DNA of 64,000 nucleotides from Alphaproteobacteria bacterium (GTDB lineage: Bacteria; Pseudomonadota; Alphaproteobacteria; Bin95): NCBI GenBank assembly GCA_030833925.1, contig JAURGE010000002.1, positions 1-64,000 on the forward strand. The letters are read 5' to 3'. The position numbers and the translations under genes were made by a program. Below the pieces are notes generated by a model, which worked only from the letters and a program-made list of their open reading frames with translations, was not told where the DNA came from and ran no database searches. This document shows, in pieces, positions 1 through 10,427 of the stretch (the first letter of the stretch is position 1; each line of letters starts with the position of its first letter).

Positions 1-53
1 CGGTATGGCGCAATCCATTCGGGATTTTCATGCAAAATATGAACTGTAGTCAT
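1..53 (-). CDS. 5' end of an unidentified gene running off the left edge
   Basis: An ATG on the minus strand at 53 opens a frame that stays open to the window edge and begins MTTVHILHENPEWI. It lies just beyond the groEL terminator, so it would be a separate transcription unit reading the same way. The opening strand-then-HENPEW pattern reminds me of RimK/ATP-grasp ligase-like proteins of alphaproteobacteria, but 17 residues are too few to assign a family. A weak GGAA lies about ten bases upstream of the start. Confidence 0.4.
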   Translation of the reverse strand, partial: MTTVHILHENPEWIAPY

Positions 54-78
54 CACGAAGCAATTCCATAGGTCTACC

Positions 79-116
79 AAAAAAAGAAGGGCCGCATGGA
101 AAATCCACGCGGCCCT
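79..116 (-). terminator. Rho-independent terminator of groESL
   Basis: Read on the minus strand, a GC-rich inverted repeat (AGGGCCGCGTGGA, loop TTTT, then CCATGCGGCCCT) is followed by a run of seven T. It lies about 50 bases after the groEL stop codon. This is the classic shape of an intrinsic terminator, and it separates groESL from the next minus-strand gene at the window edge. Confidence 0.9.
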
Positions 117-162
117 CCTTGTTGGTGCATATGCACCAGAAGAGGCTTTGGTTAGCCTGGAC

Positions 163-1818
<1,656 letters not shown>

Positions 1819-1846
1819 CTAGCTCCTATTGTTTATACAGTGTTTA

Positions 1847-1865
1847 TGCGTCGATTTGCGACGCA
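1847..1865 (-). other. Hairpin in the groES-groEL spacer
   Basis: A perfect 7-bp inverted repeat (TGCGTCG, five-base loop, CGACGCA) sits in the 95-base spacer between groES and groEL. It has no T-run, so it does not look like a terminator. In some alphaproteobacteria (Agrobacterium tumefaciens) the groESL transcript is cleaved between the two genes, and a spacer stem-loop like this could mark such processing. That role is inference. Confidence 0.5.
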
Positions 1866-1910
1866 CCTAAATCTTTAAAAGTGCGAAGAATTCAAAGTTC
1901 CGCTAGCGGA

Positions 1911-2225
1911 TTACTTCTTCTTTGCACCTTTTGTTTCGATGATACCGAGGATGTCGCTCTCTTTCATGATGAGCAGATCTTCGCCACCAACCTTTACTTC
2001 TGTGCCGGACCATTTTCCGAAAAGGATCTTGTCGCCAGCTTTAACATCAAGCGCATGCACGCCACCGTTGTCATCGATACGACCACCGCCAACAGCGATG
2101 ATTTCGCCCTCTGATGGTTTTTCCTGAGCGGTATCAGGAATGATGATGCCACCGGCACTTTTCTGGTCCTGGTCAACACGACGGACCAGAACGCGGTCAT
2201 GCAGCGGCCGGAAATTCACAGCCAT
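1911..2225 (-). CDS. groES: 10 kDa co-chaperonin GroES
   Basis: GroES is the heptameric lid of the GroEL chamber. I place the start at the ATG at 2225 rather than at an upstream in-frame start, because the family begins with residues like [14 protein letters not shown] and a strong AGGAGG lies directly before this ATG. The product is 104 residues, normal for the family. The flexible loop that contacts GroEL ([11 protein letters not shown]) is at about residues 21-31. It is the first gene of the operon, followed by groEL. Confidence 0.97.
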   Translation of the reverse strand: MAVNFRPLHDRVLVRRVDQDQKSAGGIIIPDTAQEKPSEGEIIAVGGGRIDDNGGVHALDVKAGDKILFGKWSGTEVKVGGEDLLIMKESDILGIIETKGAKKK

Positions 2226-2342
2226 GGAAGCCCTCCTAAAAATTTGGCTATATTCACTCACACCAAACGGCGTCCTGAACAATTTCAAGGCCGGTGTGTG
2301 AAAGGGGATATAGGAAATCCTTCCCTGAGGTTCAAGAAAAAA

Positions 2343-2369
2343 ATAGCACTCTCCCCTAGTGAGTGCTAA
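2343..2369 (-). promoter_or_regulatory. CIRCE operator (HrcA binding site)
   Basis: The inverted repeat ATAGCACTC - 9 bases - GAGTGCTAA matches the CIRCE consensus TTAGCACTC-N9-GAGTGCTAA in 17 of 18 arm positions. It lies about 118 bases upstream of the groES start. CIRCE is the known operator of the heat-shock repressor HrcA, which is itself not encoded in this window. The single mismatch is the first base of the left arm. Confidence 0.95.
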
Positions 2370-2615
2370 TAATCTGCAAAAATATGAGATTTTAAATTAA
2401 TATTTAATTATTTATTGCTGTTTTTATTTACTTTTTTCTCTTTCTCTTCAAATGCCCGTTGCATCGATATCACAGCAAAGTATTGCTGCGCCGTCGTTTT
2501 TGAAAAAATTGAAGCCAAAATACTTTTAAAAACCTATCACTGCTCCTTGCCACACGTCCCGGCCATAGTTAAGCGTTAAAGACACAGTTATTTTCCCTTG
2601 TGAGGATTAAAGACC
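2370..2615. other. AT-rich intergenic region with divergent promoters
   Basis: Together with the groES leader this makes a 390-base gap without a gene. The part beyond CIRCE is very AT-rich (for example around 2391-2450) and must hold the groESL promoter to the left and the promoter of the luciferase-like gene to the right. I see no convincing small reading frame, tRNA or clear -35/-10 pair that I would mark. Confidence 0.5.
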
Positions 2616-3821
2616 ATGGCCCGTCGCGGGATGCGTTTTGGTATTTTTCTGGCTCCATTCCATGCCGTTGGAGAAAATCCAACCTTATCCATGGATCGTG
2701 ATATGGAGCTAATCGAATGGCTTGATCATCTCGGTTATGATGAGGCCTGGATTGGTGAGCACCACTCCGCAGGCTGGGAAACCATTGCTTCTCCAGAAAT
2801 CTTTATTGGAGCAGCTATCCAGCGGACGAAGAATATCCGACTTGGTTCGGGCGTGACTTCCCTGCCCTACCACCATCCGTTTCTTGTGGCCCAACGCTTT
2901 GTTCAACTTGATCATATGAGCAAGGGTCGCGTTATGCTTGGCTGTGGCCCAGGAGCCCTTCCATCTGATGCGTACATGATGGGCATAAACCCAGTCGATC
3001 AGCGGCGACGCATGCTAGAGGCACTTGATGCAATCATGGGCCTGCTCAGGTGCGAAGAACCGGTCACAATGGAAACAGATTGGTTCACTCTTCGTGATGG
3101 TCGATTACACCTAGCACCCTGGTCCACCGAGTTGCCTGTCGCAGTTGCATCGACAATAACGCCGTTCGGGATGATGGCTGCGGGAAGGCACGGTATCGGG
3201 GTACTTTCTATAGGTGCAGGAATTCCCGGCGGACCAGAAATGCTTTCAAAGCAATGGGAAATTGCTGAAGACGAAGCGGCTAAGCATGGCAAGACCATGG
3301 ACCGGAATAATTGGCGTGTCGTCGTCAACATGCATTGCGCCGAAGATGACGAAGAAGCACTACGCCAAGTCAAAGCCGGTGAGCGATTGGAAACAATTAC
3401 TTACTTCGAGGAAACTCTAGGAAGGCCACCAGGCCGATCAGACGACCCGTTACGCGACGGTGTCAAAATGGGAACAACCTTGATCGGTTCGCCTGATACA
3501 ATCGCAAAAGGCATCGAATATTTACTTGAGCTTTCAAAGGGTGGCTTCGGAGCCATCACATTCCGTGCGAACGAATGGGCCAATCGTGAGCAAATCATGA
3601 AAAGTTACGAGCTGTTTGCACGCTATGTAGCACCCCGCTTCCAGGGACAGCTCGAAACAGTTCATAAGTCCAATGCCTTCGTGAAAGCGAACAGAACCAC
3701 CGTCCTGGCCGGAAACGTCGAGGCTGTAAAAAAAGCCTTTACTGATACAGGCCGTGCAGTCCCGGAAGAATTTGCTGCCCGGACCCTTGGCGCCAATGAT
3801 GTGAAGGACCCAAATAGATGA
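2616..3821 (+). CDS. LLM-class flavin-dependent monooxygenase (limonene-monooxygenase-like)
   Basis: This belongs to the bacterial luciferase-like family, (beta/alpha)8 barrels that use reduced flavin and oxygen to oxidise organic substrates. The 401-residue product begins with the family's FGIFLAPFH strand, then has DEAWIGEHHSAGW at about 40-52, the LGSGVTSLPYHHP segment near 77-89 and the GPGALPSDAYM segment near 112-122. This pattern is the one seen in limonene 1,2-monooxygenase-type members, but the substrate cannot be read from sequence. The ATG at 2616 follows GTGAGGATTAAAG. The stop overlaps the start of the next gene by four bases, so both are probably co-translated. A reductase partner is not adjacent. 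Confidence 0.85.
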   Translation: MARRGMRFGIFLAPFHAVGENPTLSMDRDMELIEWLDHLGYDEAWIGEHHSAGWETIASPEIFIGAAIQRTKNIRLGSGVTSLPYHHPFLVAQRFVQLDHMSKGRVMLGCGPGALPSDAYMMGINPVDQRRRMLEALDAIMGLLRCEEPVTMETDWFTLRDGRLHLAPWSTELPVAVASTITPFGMMAAGRHGIGVLSIGAGIPGGPEMLSKQWEIAEDEAAKHGKTMDRNNWRVVVNMHCAEDDEEALRQVKAGERLETITYFEETLGRPPGRSDDPLRDGVKMGTTLIGSPDTIAKGIEYLLELSKGGFGAITFRANEWANREQIMKSYELFARYVAPRFQGQLETVHKSNAFVKANRTTVLAGNVEAVKKAFTDTGRAVPEEFAARTLGANDVKDPNR

Positions 3822-4222
3822 TCGGACGCCTTAACCACGTTGCGATAGTGGTGCCTGATCTGGAAGCTGCGGCAAACCAATACCGTTCTGCGCTTGGAGC
3901 GTCCGTATCACAACCAGAAGACCTCCCGGAACATGGTGTCACTGTCGTATTTGTTGAACTTCCGAACACCAAGATAGAGCTTCTACAACCCTTTGGAGAG
4001 GGCTCTCCAGTCGCTGCATTTCTGGAAAAGAATGCATCGGGCGGCATGCATCACATATGCTACGAGGTGGATGACATCATATCCGCGAGGGATAAACTAA
4101 AAGCCGAGGGAGCAAGGGTCCTTGGCGACGGAGAACCCAAAAACGGGGCTCACGGAAAGCCAGTTCTATTCCTTCACCCAAAAGACTTCTGCGGCACGTT
4201 GGTAGAACTCGAGCAAGCTTAA
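3818..4222 (+). CDS. VOC-family protein, methylmalonyl-CoA epimerase-like
   Basis: This 134-residue protein of the vicinal oxygen chelate fold closely resembles methylmalonyl-CoA epimerase, which interconverts the 2R and 2S isomers on the propionyl-CoA to succinyl-CoA route. Likely metal ligands are His7 (LNHVAI), a His in GGMHHICYEV (78 or 79) and Glu130 near the end (CGTLVELEQ), as in the epimerase family. The start overlaps the stop of the upstream flavin monooxygenase by four bases (ATGA). Its pairing with that gene is unusual for an epimerase, so a related isomerase or dioxygenase role remains possible. No methylmalonyl-CoA mutase is in the window. Confidence 0.75.
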   Translation: MIGRLNHVAIVVPDLEAAANQYRSALGASVSQPEDLPEHGVTVVFVELPNTKIELLQPFGEGSPVAAFLEKNASGGMHHICYEVDDIISARDKLKAEGARVLGDGEPKNGAHGKPVLFLHPKDFCGTLVELEQA

Positions 4223-4268
4223 AGGAATTTCTTTTGGCTCTTTTCCAACTTTGTCTCCCAGTTACCTT

Positions 4269-4826
4269 ATGACCAAGTTTCTTAGCACTTTAACATTGGG
4301 CATTTTTTTAACCTTGTCGGGCCAATCAGCATGGGCTGATCAGAATGACCCTCGACTTAGTGCTCTTTTTGATAAGCTTAAAAATGCTGAGAGTGCTGCA
4401 ATAGCAAATACATTTGAGGAAAAGATCTGGCAGATTTGGCTGGAGCATTCAGATAAGCGTACTCAAGAAGTAACGCTCATAGGTATTTCATTCATGAATA
4501 GCGGACAGTTTGACCTCGCTGAATTAGCATTCACAGAAGCCATAGATAAAAACCCTAACTTTGCTGAAGCCTGGAACAAGCGTGCAACTTTGAGATACTT
4601 GGTTGGTGATCTTGAAGGTTCAGTTGCTGATTGCGCCAATGTCTTAAACTTAGAACCCAGGCACTATGGTGCAATGGCAGGGCTAGGTATGATCTCAGCT
4701 GCTCGCTCAAATTGGAAACAGGCGATAGAATGGTACCAACGTGCACTGACGATACATCCCAACTTTACTGGCGCAAAAATTGGACTGGAACAATCAATAG
4801 CCAATCTGAATGCCGAACAGATATAA
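4269..4826 (+). CDS. Periplasmic tetratricopeptide-repeat protein
   Basis: The start is set at the ATG at 4269, because the product then opens with a clean Sec signal peptide (KFLSTLTLGIFLTLSGQSAWA, cleavage near residue 24). An upstream in-frame TTG at 4251 would only add six residues. The 185-residue product has about three TPR units between residues 75 and 180, including GQFDLAELAFTEAI and WKQAIEWYQRAL. TPR domains mediate protein contacts; no specific partner is indicated. The protein is probably exported to the periplasm. It follows the epimerase-like gene by 46 bases. Confidence 0.8.
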   Translation: MTKFLSTLTLGIFLTLSGQSAWADQNDPRLSALFDKLKNAESAAIANTFEEKIWQIWLEHSDKRTQEVTLIGISFMNSGQFDLAELAFTEAIDKNPNFAEAWNKRATLRYLVGDLEGSVADCANVLNLEPRHYGAMAGLGMISAARSNWKQAIEWYQRALTIHPNFTGAKIGLEQSIANLNAEQI

Positions 4827-4855
4827 TGAGCTAGAAGATAAAGAGGAGACGACTG

Positions 4856-5260
4856 ATGTCCGAGAACACCCCCACCCCAAAAGGCACTCTTGCCCATGCA
4901 ACAAAAGAAAATGCCCCGCTGGTTGATGGGCGTCGCGACTTCTTCAAATATCGTGATCTCGGAGTGATGGCTGCTTCCAATGGTACGCTTCGCGCTCAAA
5001 CAATGACCGCGGTCCGTGGAATGACAGAGCCAACCGGATGGCATTACCATCAATGCGATGGTCAGTTTGTTTACGTTCTAAAAGGCTGGGTTGATCTGGA
5101 ATTTGAGACAGGTGAACAGCTGCGTGTGAAGGAAGGCGAGTCACTTTTCATACCTGGCGGAATGAAGCACAACGAGTTTGGTTGCTCAGAAGATCTCGAT
5201 ATTCTGGAGCTATCCACGCCTGGAGAAATGGGCACTGTTCCTTGTGCGCCCCCAGCATAG
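4856..5260 (+). CDS. Cupin-domain protein
   Basis: This is a small, single-domain cupin of 134 residues. Motif 1 is GWHYHQCDGQFVYVLKG, giving His63, His65 and Gln70 (where many cupins have Glu). Motif 2 is PGGMKHN with His105. These residues would bind one divalent metal inside the barrel. Such stand-alone cupins can be dioxygenases, isomerases or sensors, and the sequence does not decide. A good AGAGGAG lies eight bases before the ATG. It converges with the methyltransferase gene to its right. Confidence 0.8.
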   Translation: MSENTPTPKGTLAHATKENAPLVDGRRDFFKYRDLGVMAASNGTLRAQTMTAVRGMTEPTGWHYHQCDGQFVYVLKGWVDLEFETGEQLRVKEGESLFIPGGMKHNEFGCSEDLDILELSTPGEMGTVPCAPPA

Positions 5261-5298
5261 GGCAGAACCCACTTTATCCAGATTAAACGCAGTCGCTA

Positions 5299-6129
5299 CT
5301 AACCAGGCTTTCTCCCCGCGGCGAGCACTGCGGGCATGTCTAGGTTCAAAATGCTGCCGCCACGCTTCTTCATGAGTGCTTGAGCGCGTTTTATGATGTC
5401 GGCCTCAATTTTTGGCTTAGCTTCTTCTGACTGAGCCTCGAAAAGCGCGCGGGTACGAACGGTTGCTTTGGAGAGATTTGCTAGAAGTGCTTCAGGGCTC
5501 GATTGACGAATTAAATTTAAGCGTCTGGCCTCAATATTGACAAACCCAGCGGCAGCCAATGCTTTAGATGCTTCGTCGTCACGGCCCAGTCTGAACATAT
5601 CTGGCCCCGGCGGAATGGGTGCTTCCAAGCTACCGTGCGCAGCAATGGCGCCTCTGAAGATCTGAAAAGTCTCTACTTCGTCTGACGACCGCCAAACAGT
5701 GAAGGCATATCGACCGCCAGGTTTCAAAATACGGAACGCTTCAGCTATAGCCCTGTCGGGATCGGCAAAATGCAGAAGACCAAACGCGCAAACTGCAGCA
5801 TCAAAGCTATGGTCCTGAAAAGGTAAACTCTCTGCATCACCTTGCTTGAAACGCGCTGTTGGATATAGCTCAGCCGCCTTTTTTACCATCGAGCTTGCGA
5901 AGTCGAGACCTATAGCCTCCGCCCCTCTTGAAGCTGCCAAACCAGCTGAATACCCAGGGCCGCACGCGATATCGAGTACTTTCATTTTACGCGAGTACTC
6001 ACCTTCACAACCTACCATTCCTAAAAGCGCCTCAGCTGCTTTTGAGGTGGAGGCGTGAGTAACCTCATAATAGCTATCTGCCAGTTGTTCCCACCCTGCT
6101 TGCTCGAACTCTTTGAAGTCTTTGTACAT
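5299..6129 (-). CDS. Class I SAM-dependent methyltransferase
   Basis: The 276-residue product has the SAM-binding motif I VLDIACGPG at residues 51-59, the acidic ribose contact in AIGLDFASSMV and the later AVCAFGLLHFADP segment. This is the Methyltransf_11/UbiE-like arrangement. The methyl acceptor is unknown; the family includes quinone, lipid and small-molecule methylases. It is divergent from the acyl-CoA synthetase at 6199, with 69 bases between the two starts for both promoters. Confidence 0.8.
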   Translation of the reverse strand: MYKDFKEFEQAGWEQLADSYYEVTHASTSKAAEALLGMVGCEGEYSRKMKVLDIACGPGYSAGLAASRGAEAIGLDFASSMVKKAAELYPTARFKQGDAESLPFQDHSFDAAVCAFGLLHFADPDRAIAEAFRILKPGGRYAFTVWRSSDEVETFQIFRGAIAAHGSLEAPIPPGPDMFRLGRDDEASKALAAAGFVNIEARRLNLIRQSSPEALLANLSKATVRTRALFEAQSEEAKPKIEADIIKRAQALMKKRGGSILNLDMPAVLAAGRKPG

Positions 6130-6198
6130 CGCTCTCTAATCCCCTCGACGACTGAAAGCTTCGGCGGCATCATCTCAAAACGCAAGGGAGATCAACGA

Positions 6199-7794
6199 AT
6201 GGCTGAGGTGCTTACTCTCACTGGCCAACTGACGCGTGCTGCACTCGCTGCTGGGCACAAAATGGCACTCATTCACGAGGGTGGTGAAACTACATTTTCT
6301 GAGCTTGAAGAGATGGCGCAGCGTTACGCGGCTGGATTGCAAGCGCTTGGTTTAGGGAGAGGCGACAGGATCGCTCTTTGGCTTCCAAACTCCCCAGAAC
6401 ATTACGCTCTTACCTATGCCATTTGGCGAATTGGCGCGATTAATGTCGGGGTTAATACTCGCTTCAAATCCAAGGAAGTCGAAGACATTGTTGGCCGGTC
6501 TGGCGCTAAACTTCTCGCATTTGAGCCAGGTTTTAAGGACATAGATTTTGCCGGTATTCTGGCCGGCGTAGATAGCAACGAGCTCAAGACGCTGAAAACG
6601 GTTATTCTTTTCGGCGAAACGTCACCTGGTGTGGTCCTAGGCCGCCCTGCTCTTCCACTGACAGAGCTATCTCAACATGGGAGAATGGCAGAAGATCAAG
6701 CCACCCCCGATACTCCATGCCAAATTTTCACGACCTCGGGCACCACATCCAAGCCAAAGTTTGTGCTGCATGCTCACCGCAGCCTGGCAATTCATTCTGA
6801 GCGCCTACCAGCCTTTTGGGGATTAGACCGACCAGACGGGGTTGCTTTTCAGGCTTCTCCTCTATGCGGCGTTGTTGGCCTCAACGTTGCCACTTTAGCC
6901 ATCGCAGCAATGCGCCCGCAGATAATTCAATCGATTTATGAACCGGTTTCTGCGGCCGACTTATTTGTGCATCATGGAGTAACTCACATGATAGGCATGG
7001 ATGCCATGTACGAACGCATGGTTGAGAGCCGTCCTGAAAAAATTCCATTCCCAAAACTCGCCCCAGCTCCTTCATTTGGAGCCAATCCACCCCTAGAGCC
7101 CTTCCGTCAAATTGCAAGAGAACGAGGCATTCCAATTTGTGCTGTTTATGGCATGAGCGAAGTGTGTGCCCTTTTCGCTTTTCAGGAAATGTCTCTACCT
7201 GAAGACGAACGCGTAATTGGTGGTGGGCAGCCCGTCCATCCCGAAACAGAAGTTCGAGTTAGCGATCCAGATACAGATGCCCCACTTCCTCTAGGTCAGG
7301 AAGGGGAAATACAGATTAAGAGCCCAACTAGAATGTTGGAGTATGCCGATAATCCAGACGCAACAGCGGCAGCCCTCACCTCAGACGGTTTCTTTAAAAC
7401 TGGTGACCTTGGACGAATGCGTGAAGATGGCAGTTTTGTTTATCTTGCGCGGATGGGCGACGTACTACGGCTAGCCGGGTTTTTAACGAACCCAATGGAT
7501 ATTGAAAAAGAGCTTGAAGCTGACCCAGCTATCCACGAAGCACAGGTAGTTCAGACGCGTATCGGAGTGCGAGACAGAGCATTTGCATTTGTGCTGTTAA
7601 CTGGTACGACCCCTTTCGATGAGACCAGGGCAATTACCCGTTGCCGAGAAAGGCTAGCGGACTACAAAGTTCCTGTTCGAGTAATACCTTTAGATGCCTT
7701 CCCCGTTACTGAAAGTGCCAATGCAATCAAGGTTCGAAAGACCGATTTGCGCCGTATGGCAGAAGAAATCCTCGCGAAGGAGGAACTGACTTGA
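6199..7794 (+). CDS. AMP-dependent acyl-CoA synthetase/ligase
   Basis: This ANL-superfamily enzyme activates a carboxylic acid with ATP to an acyl-AMP and then to the CoA thioester. I chose the ATG at 6199 because AAGGGAG lies 8 bases upstream and the family N-terminus begins there; the frame is open further upstream (from 6055) but that part overlaps the divergent methyltransferase. The 531-residue product has the P-loop TTSGTTSKPK at 178-187, VYGMSEV in the mid-domain and TGDLGR in the hinge region. The C-terminal lysine region reads NAIKVRK instead of the usual TGK. Its stop overlaps the start of the PLP enzyme gene by four bases, so the two are translationally coupled. Confidence 0.87.
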   Translation: MAEVLTLTGQLTRAALAAGHKMALIHEGGETTFSELEEMAQRYAAGLQALGLGRGDRIALWLPNSPEHYALTYAIWRIGAINVGVNTRFKSKEVEDIVGRSGAKLLAFEPGFKDIDFAGILAGVDSNELKTLKTVILFGETSPGVVLGRPALPLTELSQHGRMAEDQATPDTPCQIFTTSGTTSKPKFVLHAHRSLAIHSERLPAFWGLDRPDGVAFQASPLCGVVGLNVATLAIAAMRPQIIQSIYEPVSAADLFVHHGVTHMIGMDAMYERMVESRPEKIPFPKLAPAPSFGANPPLEPFRQIARERGIPICAVYGMSEVCALFAFQEMSLPEDERVIGGGQPVHPETEVRVSDPDTDAPLPLGQEGEIQIKSPTRMLEYADNPDATAAALTSDGFFKTGDLGRMREDGSFVYLARMGDVLRLAGFLTNPMDIEKELEADPAIHEAQVVQTRIGVRDRAFAFVLLTGTTPFDETRAITRCRERLADYKVPVRVIPLDAFPVTESANAIKVRKTDLRRMAEEILAKEELT

Positions 7795-8918
7795 CTGGAT
7801 GCCGATATGTGAATCCGCGCTCAGGCGCAGAGTGGGATATTGAGGAACCTCTTTGGCGCGCTCCCGATGATGGAAGCTATCTCAATCTTACACCTTCAAC
7901 TTCCTTTGATGCGAAGGAAATTGAAACCCATGAACCGTCGATCTGGCGGTACAGGAAAATGCTTCGAATAGATGCACCGCCACTCTCGCTCGGAGAAGGT
8001 TGGACACCCCTGATTGAGGGTGAATGGGATGGCGTAAATGTTGCGTTTAAATGCGATCACATGATGCCTTCCGGTTCATTTAAGGACCGGGGGGTTTCTG
8101 TAATGATGGCTTATCTTAAAGGCCACGGAATTGATAAAATTCTGGAGGACTCTAGCGGAAATGCTGGCTCATCTGTTGCGACTTATGCCGCGCGTGCGGG
8201 CATGGAAGCCACAATCTTCTCACCAGCTTCGGCCCCTCCTGCAAAACTAACGCAGATGAGAGCAATGGGCGCCCAAGTTCGCGCTATAGAGGGACCACGA
8301 CAAAATGCGGCAGATGCTGCCCTGAAGGAGGCTTTGGGAGGTACGTTTTACGCGGGTCATAATATCCAGGCCTTCTTCCTAGAAGGCTGTAAAACGGTTG
8401 CCTTTGAGATTTGGGAACAAATGGGTGGCTTTTCACCCGACCACGTCATCGTGGCCTGCGGTCAGGGTGGCAACGTTATGGGTCTGGACATTGGCTTTAA
8501 AGAATTGTCCGCCGCCAAACTCATTAAGAAAGTTCCAGCAATTCATGGTGTTCAGGCGTTAAACGCTGCACCTTACCTGGCCTCTTGGGAAGGCAACGGT
8601 GAGCCTGTGACGGTTAACCCAAAACCATCCGTTGCAGATGGCATAACTTCCTCAAAGGGCGTTCGGGTTGCTGAAGTCTTATCATCCTGCCGAGAAACTG
8701 GTGGCAGCCTGATTGGAGTTAGCGAAGCTGAGATCTTAGGCTCGATGCGCAGACTTCATCAGAAAGGCTTCTTCGTTGAGCCAACAACAGCGGCTGGTGC
8801 TGCGGGCCTTTCCAGACTTATTTCTTCGGGAGCAATTAAGAAGGGCGATAGCGTAGTCTTACTGCTAACGGGCATTGGACTGAAAGCTATAGATACGATC
8901 AGGAATAACGAAGCTTAG
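7791..8918 (+). CDS. Threonine-synthase-like PLP-dependent enzyme
   Basis: This is a fold-type II PLP enzyme of 375 residues related to threonine synthase. The internal aldimine lysine is Lys98 in SGSFKDRG, and the phosphate-gripping loop is SSGNAGSS at 121-128. The N-terminal CRYVNPRSG stretch resembles the zinc-ribbon-like start seen in threonine synthases but lacks a full set of cysteines. The TTG start at 7791 is supported by AAGGAGG seven bases upstream and by a TTGA overlap with the synthetase stop. Known relatives include threonine synthase, cysteate synthase and diaminopropionate lyase. The coupling to an acyl-CoA synthetase points to a catabolic or specialised role rather than plain threonine synthesis (inference). 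Confidence 0.8.
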   Translation: MTGCRYVNPRSGAEWDIEEPLWRAPDDGSYLNLTPSTSFDAKEIETHEPSIWRYRKMLRIDAPPLSLGEGWTPLIEGEWDGVNVAFKCDHMMPSGSFKDRGVSVMMAYLKGHGIDKILEDSSGNAGSSVATYAARAGMEATIFSPASAPPAKLTQMRAMGAQVRAIEGPRQNAADAALKEALGGTFYAGHNIQAFFLEGCKTVAFEIWEQMGGFSPDHVIVACGQGGNVMGLDIGFKELSAAKLIKKVPAIHGVQALNAAPYLASWEGNGEPVTVNPKPSVADGITSSKGVRVAEVLSSCRETGGSLIGVSEAEILGSMRRLHQKGFFVEPTTAAGAAGLSRLISSGAIKKGDSVVLLLTGIGLKAIDTIRNNEA

Positions 8919-9661
8919 AGCCCCAGTCCCCCATCCACGTGAATAATCTGTCCGGTAACATAAGCGGCATCATCTGAGAGGAAGTAAGCTGTCGCAGCAG
9001 CACATTCTTCTGGTTTACCAAGGCGGGCTAGAGGTATGCGCTCTAAAATTCTAGTCCATCGTTCCGACGAAAGTGCAGCGTGAGCTCCCTTGTCTTTTTG
9101 AGTATAGCCAGGGGCCACTATATTCACGGTAACTTTTGCACTTGCGAGCTCTGCGGCCAATCCGCGAGCCAAAGCTTCTAATGCCGCTTTAGCCGCTGCC
9201 GATGCCGGGAAAAGATCTCCCGCAGGGGCATAGCGATGAGCAACAAATGACGAAATTGCCACTACGCGCCCACGGTCAGATGCCTTTAAATAAGGCAACG
9301 CTGACCTCGCCATTCGAAAAAAACTATCCGCTATCGGCGTTATGCTGGCATGGACACCATCATCTGGCAGTTCTGCAAATGACCGGGCATCAGCAAATCC
9401 GGCGTTAGCAACTAACCAGTCCAGCCCCCCCATAGAGGTCGCCGCACTCTCTACTAATTTTGCCGCATTGGTTGGATCCGTTAAATCGGCAATGAGCGTT
9501 GTTGCTTCAGCACCAGCTGCTCGAGCTTCATTAGCCACGGCCTCGAGACCATTCACATTTTTCCGGGTATGCAAAACGAGTTTCATACCCGGCGCCGCTA
9601 AGCGGCGCGCAATAGCGGCACCTATGCCAGAAGCTGCACCAGTAATTAAAACAGATGTCAT
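8915..9661 (-). CDS. SDR-family oxidoreductase with altered active site
   Basis: This is a classical-length (248 residues) short-chain dehydrogenase with the NAD(P) motif TGAASGIG at 7-14, NAG at 86-88 and the catalytic Ser138 in ISS. The usual YxxxK is not visible: the lysine is Lys158 in [11 protein letters not shown], but the position four residues before it is Ser154, not Tyr. There is also a small insertion relative to typical spacing. Tyr144 is nearby and could conceivably substitute. The C-terminus [14 protein letters not shown] is typical. The start overlaps the stop of the phosphoglycerate mutase gene by four bases, and the 3' end overlaps the convergent PLP enzyme gene by four bases. 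Confidence 0.82.
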   Translation of the reverse strand: MTSVLITGAASGIGAAIARRLAAPGMKLVLHTRKNVNGLEAVANEARAAGAEATTLIADLTDPTNAAKLVESAATSMGGLDWLVANAGFADARSFAELPDDGVHASITPIADSFFRMARSALPYLKASDRGRVVAISSFVAHRYAPAGDLFPASAAAKAALEALARGLAAELASAKVTVNIVAPGYTQKDKGAHAALSSERWTRILERIPLARLGKPEECAAATAYFLSDDAAYVTGQIIHVDGGLGL

Positions 9662-10359
9662 TCGTGAGGCTTCAAATACCGCGCCTTTGTCTTGGGCTTT
9701 AAATTTTCATCAAGATCATAGACGAGCGGGTTACCAGTTGGGATTTCAAGCTGGGGTATTTCATCATCCGAGATACCGTCCAGATGTTTGACCAAGCTAC
9801 GCAGACTATTACCGTGCGCAGAGATAAGTACACGCTGCCCAGACCGGATTTTTGGCGCAATTTCTGCCTCCCAGTAAGGTTGAACCCGGGCGATAGTGTC
9901 CTTTAGGCTTTCGGTCAGGGGAACAATTTCCTTTGGCAGGTTGCGATAACGAGGGTCATCAACAGGATAACGGCTGTCATCAGCCGTGAGGCTTGGTGGC
10001 GGAATATCAAAACTGCGACGCCAAATCATTACCTGCTCAAGACCATGCTTCTCTGCTGTCTCGGCTTTATTTAGGCCTTGCAGACCTCCATAACTTCGCT
10101 CATTCAAGCGCCAATCTTTGATCACTGGCAGCCAACGTCGATCCATTTCATCCAAGACAATCCAAAGAGTGCGGATCGCACGCGTTAAAACAGAAGTGTA
10201 ACAAATATCAAAATCAAAGCCCTGTTCATGCAGCAGCCTGCCACCCTCGCGAGCCTCTTCCTCACCTGCTTTGGTAAGATCAACATCTTTCCAACCGGTA
10301 AAGCGATTTTCTAAATTCCACTGGCTTTGGCCGTGGCGAATGAGGACCAGATTTGACAT
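9658..10359 (-). CDS. gpmA: 2,3-bisphosphoglycerate-dependent phosphoglycerate mutase
   Basis: This enzyme interconverts 3- and 2-phosphoglycerate in glycolysis and gluconeogenesis. The phosphohistidine motif [10 protein letters not shown] is at 6-15 (His9). The FTGWKDVDL segment, [15 protein letters not shown] and the second histidine motif [16 protein letters not shown] follow. The length of 233 residues fits the dPGM family. It is followed directly, with a 4-base overlap, by the SDR gene. Confidence 0.95.
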   Translation of the reverse strand: MSNLVLIRHGQSQWNLENRFTGWKDVDLTKAGEEEAREGGRLLHEQGFDFDICYTSVLTRAIRTLWIVLDEMDRRWLPVIKDWRLNERSYGGLQGLNKAETAEKHGLEQVMIWRRSFDIPPPSLTADDSRYPVDDPRYRNLPKEIVPLTESLKDTIARVQPYWEAEIAPKIRSGQRVLISAHGNSLRSLVKHLDGISDDEIPQLEIPTGNPLVYDLDENLKPKTKARYLKPHE

Positions 10360-10427
10360 TGGTTTAGTGATACTCCGTCATGACTTCTAAAGGACCCAAA
10401 AAAAGAAACATATAATAAGTTTTAAAG

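Noticed and set aside
9342-9791. 149-residue plus-strand frame over the SDR and gpmA genes
   Set aside because: It overlaps two well-supported minus-strand genes and has no recognisable motif.
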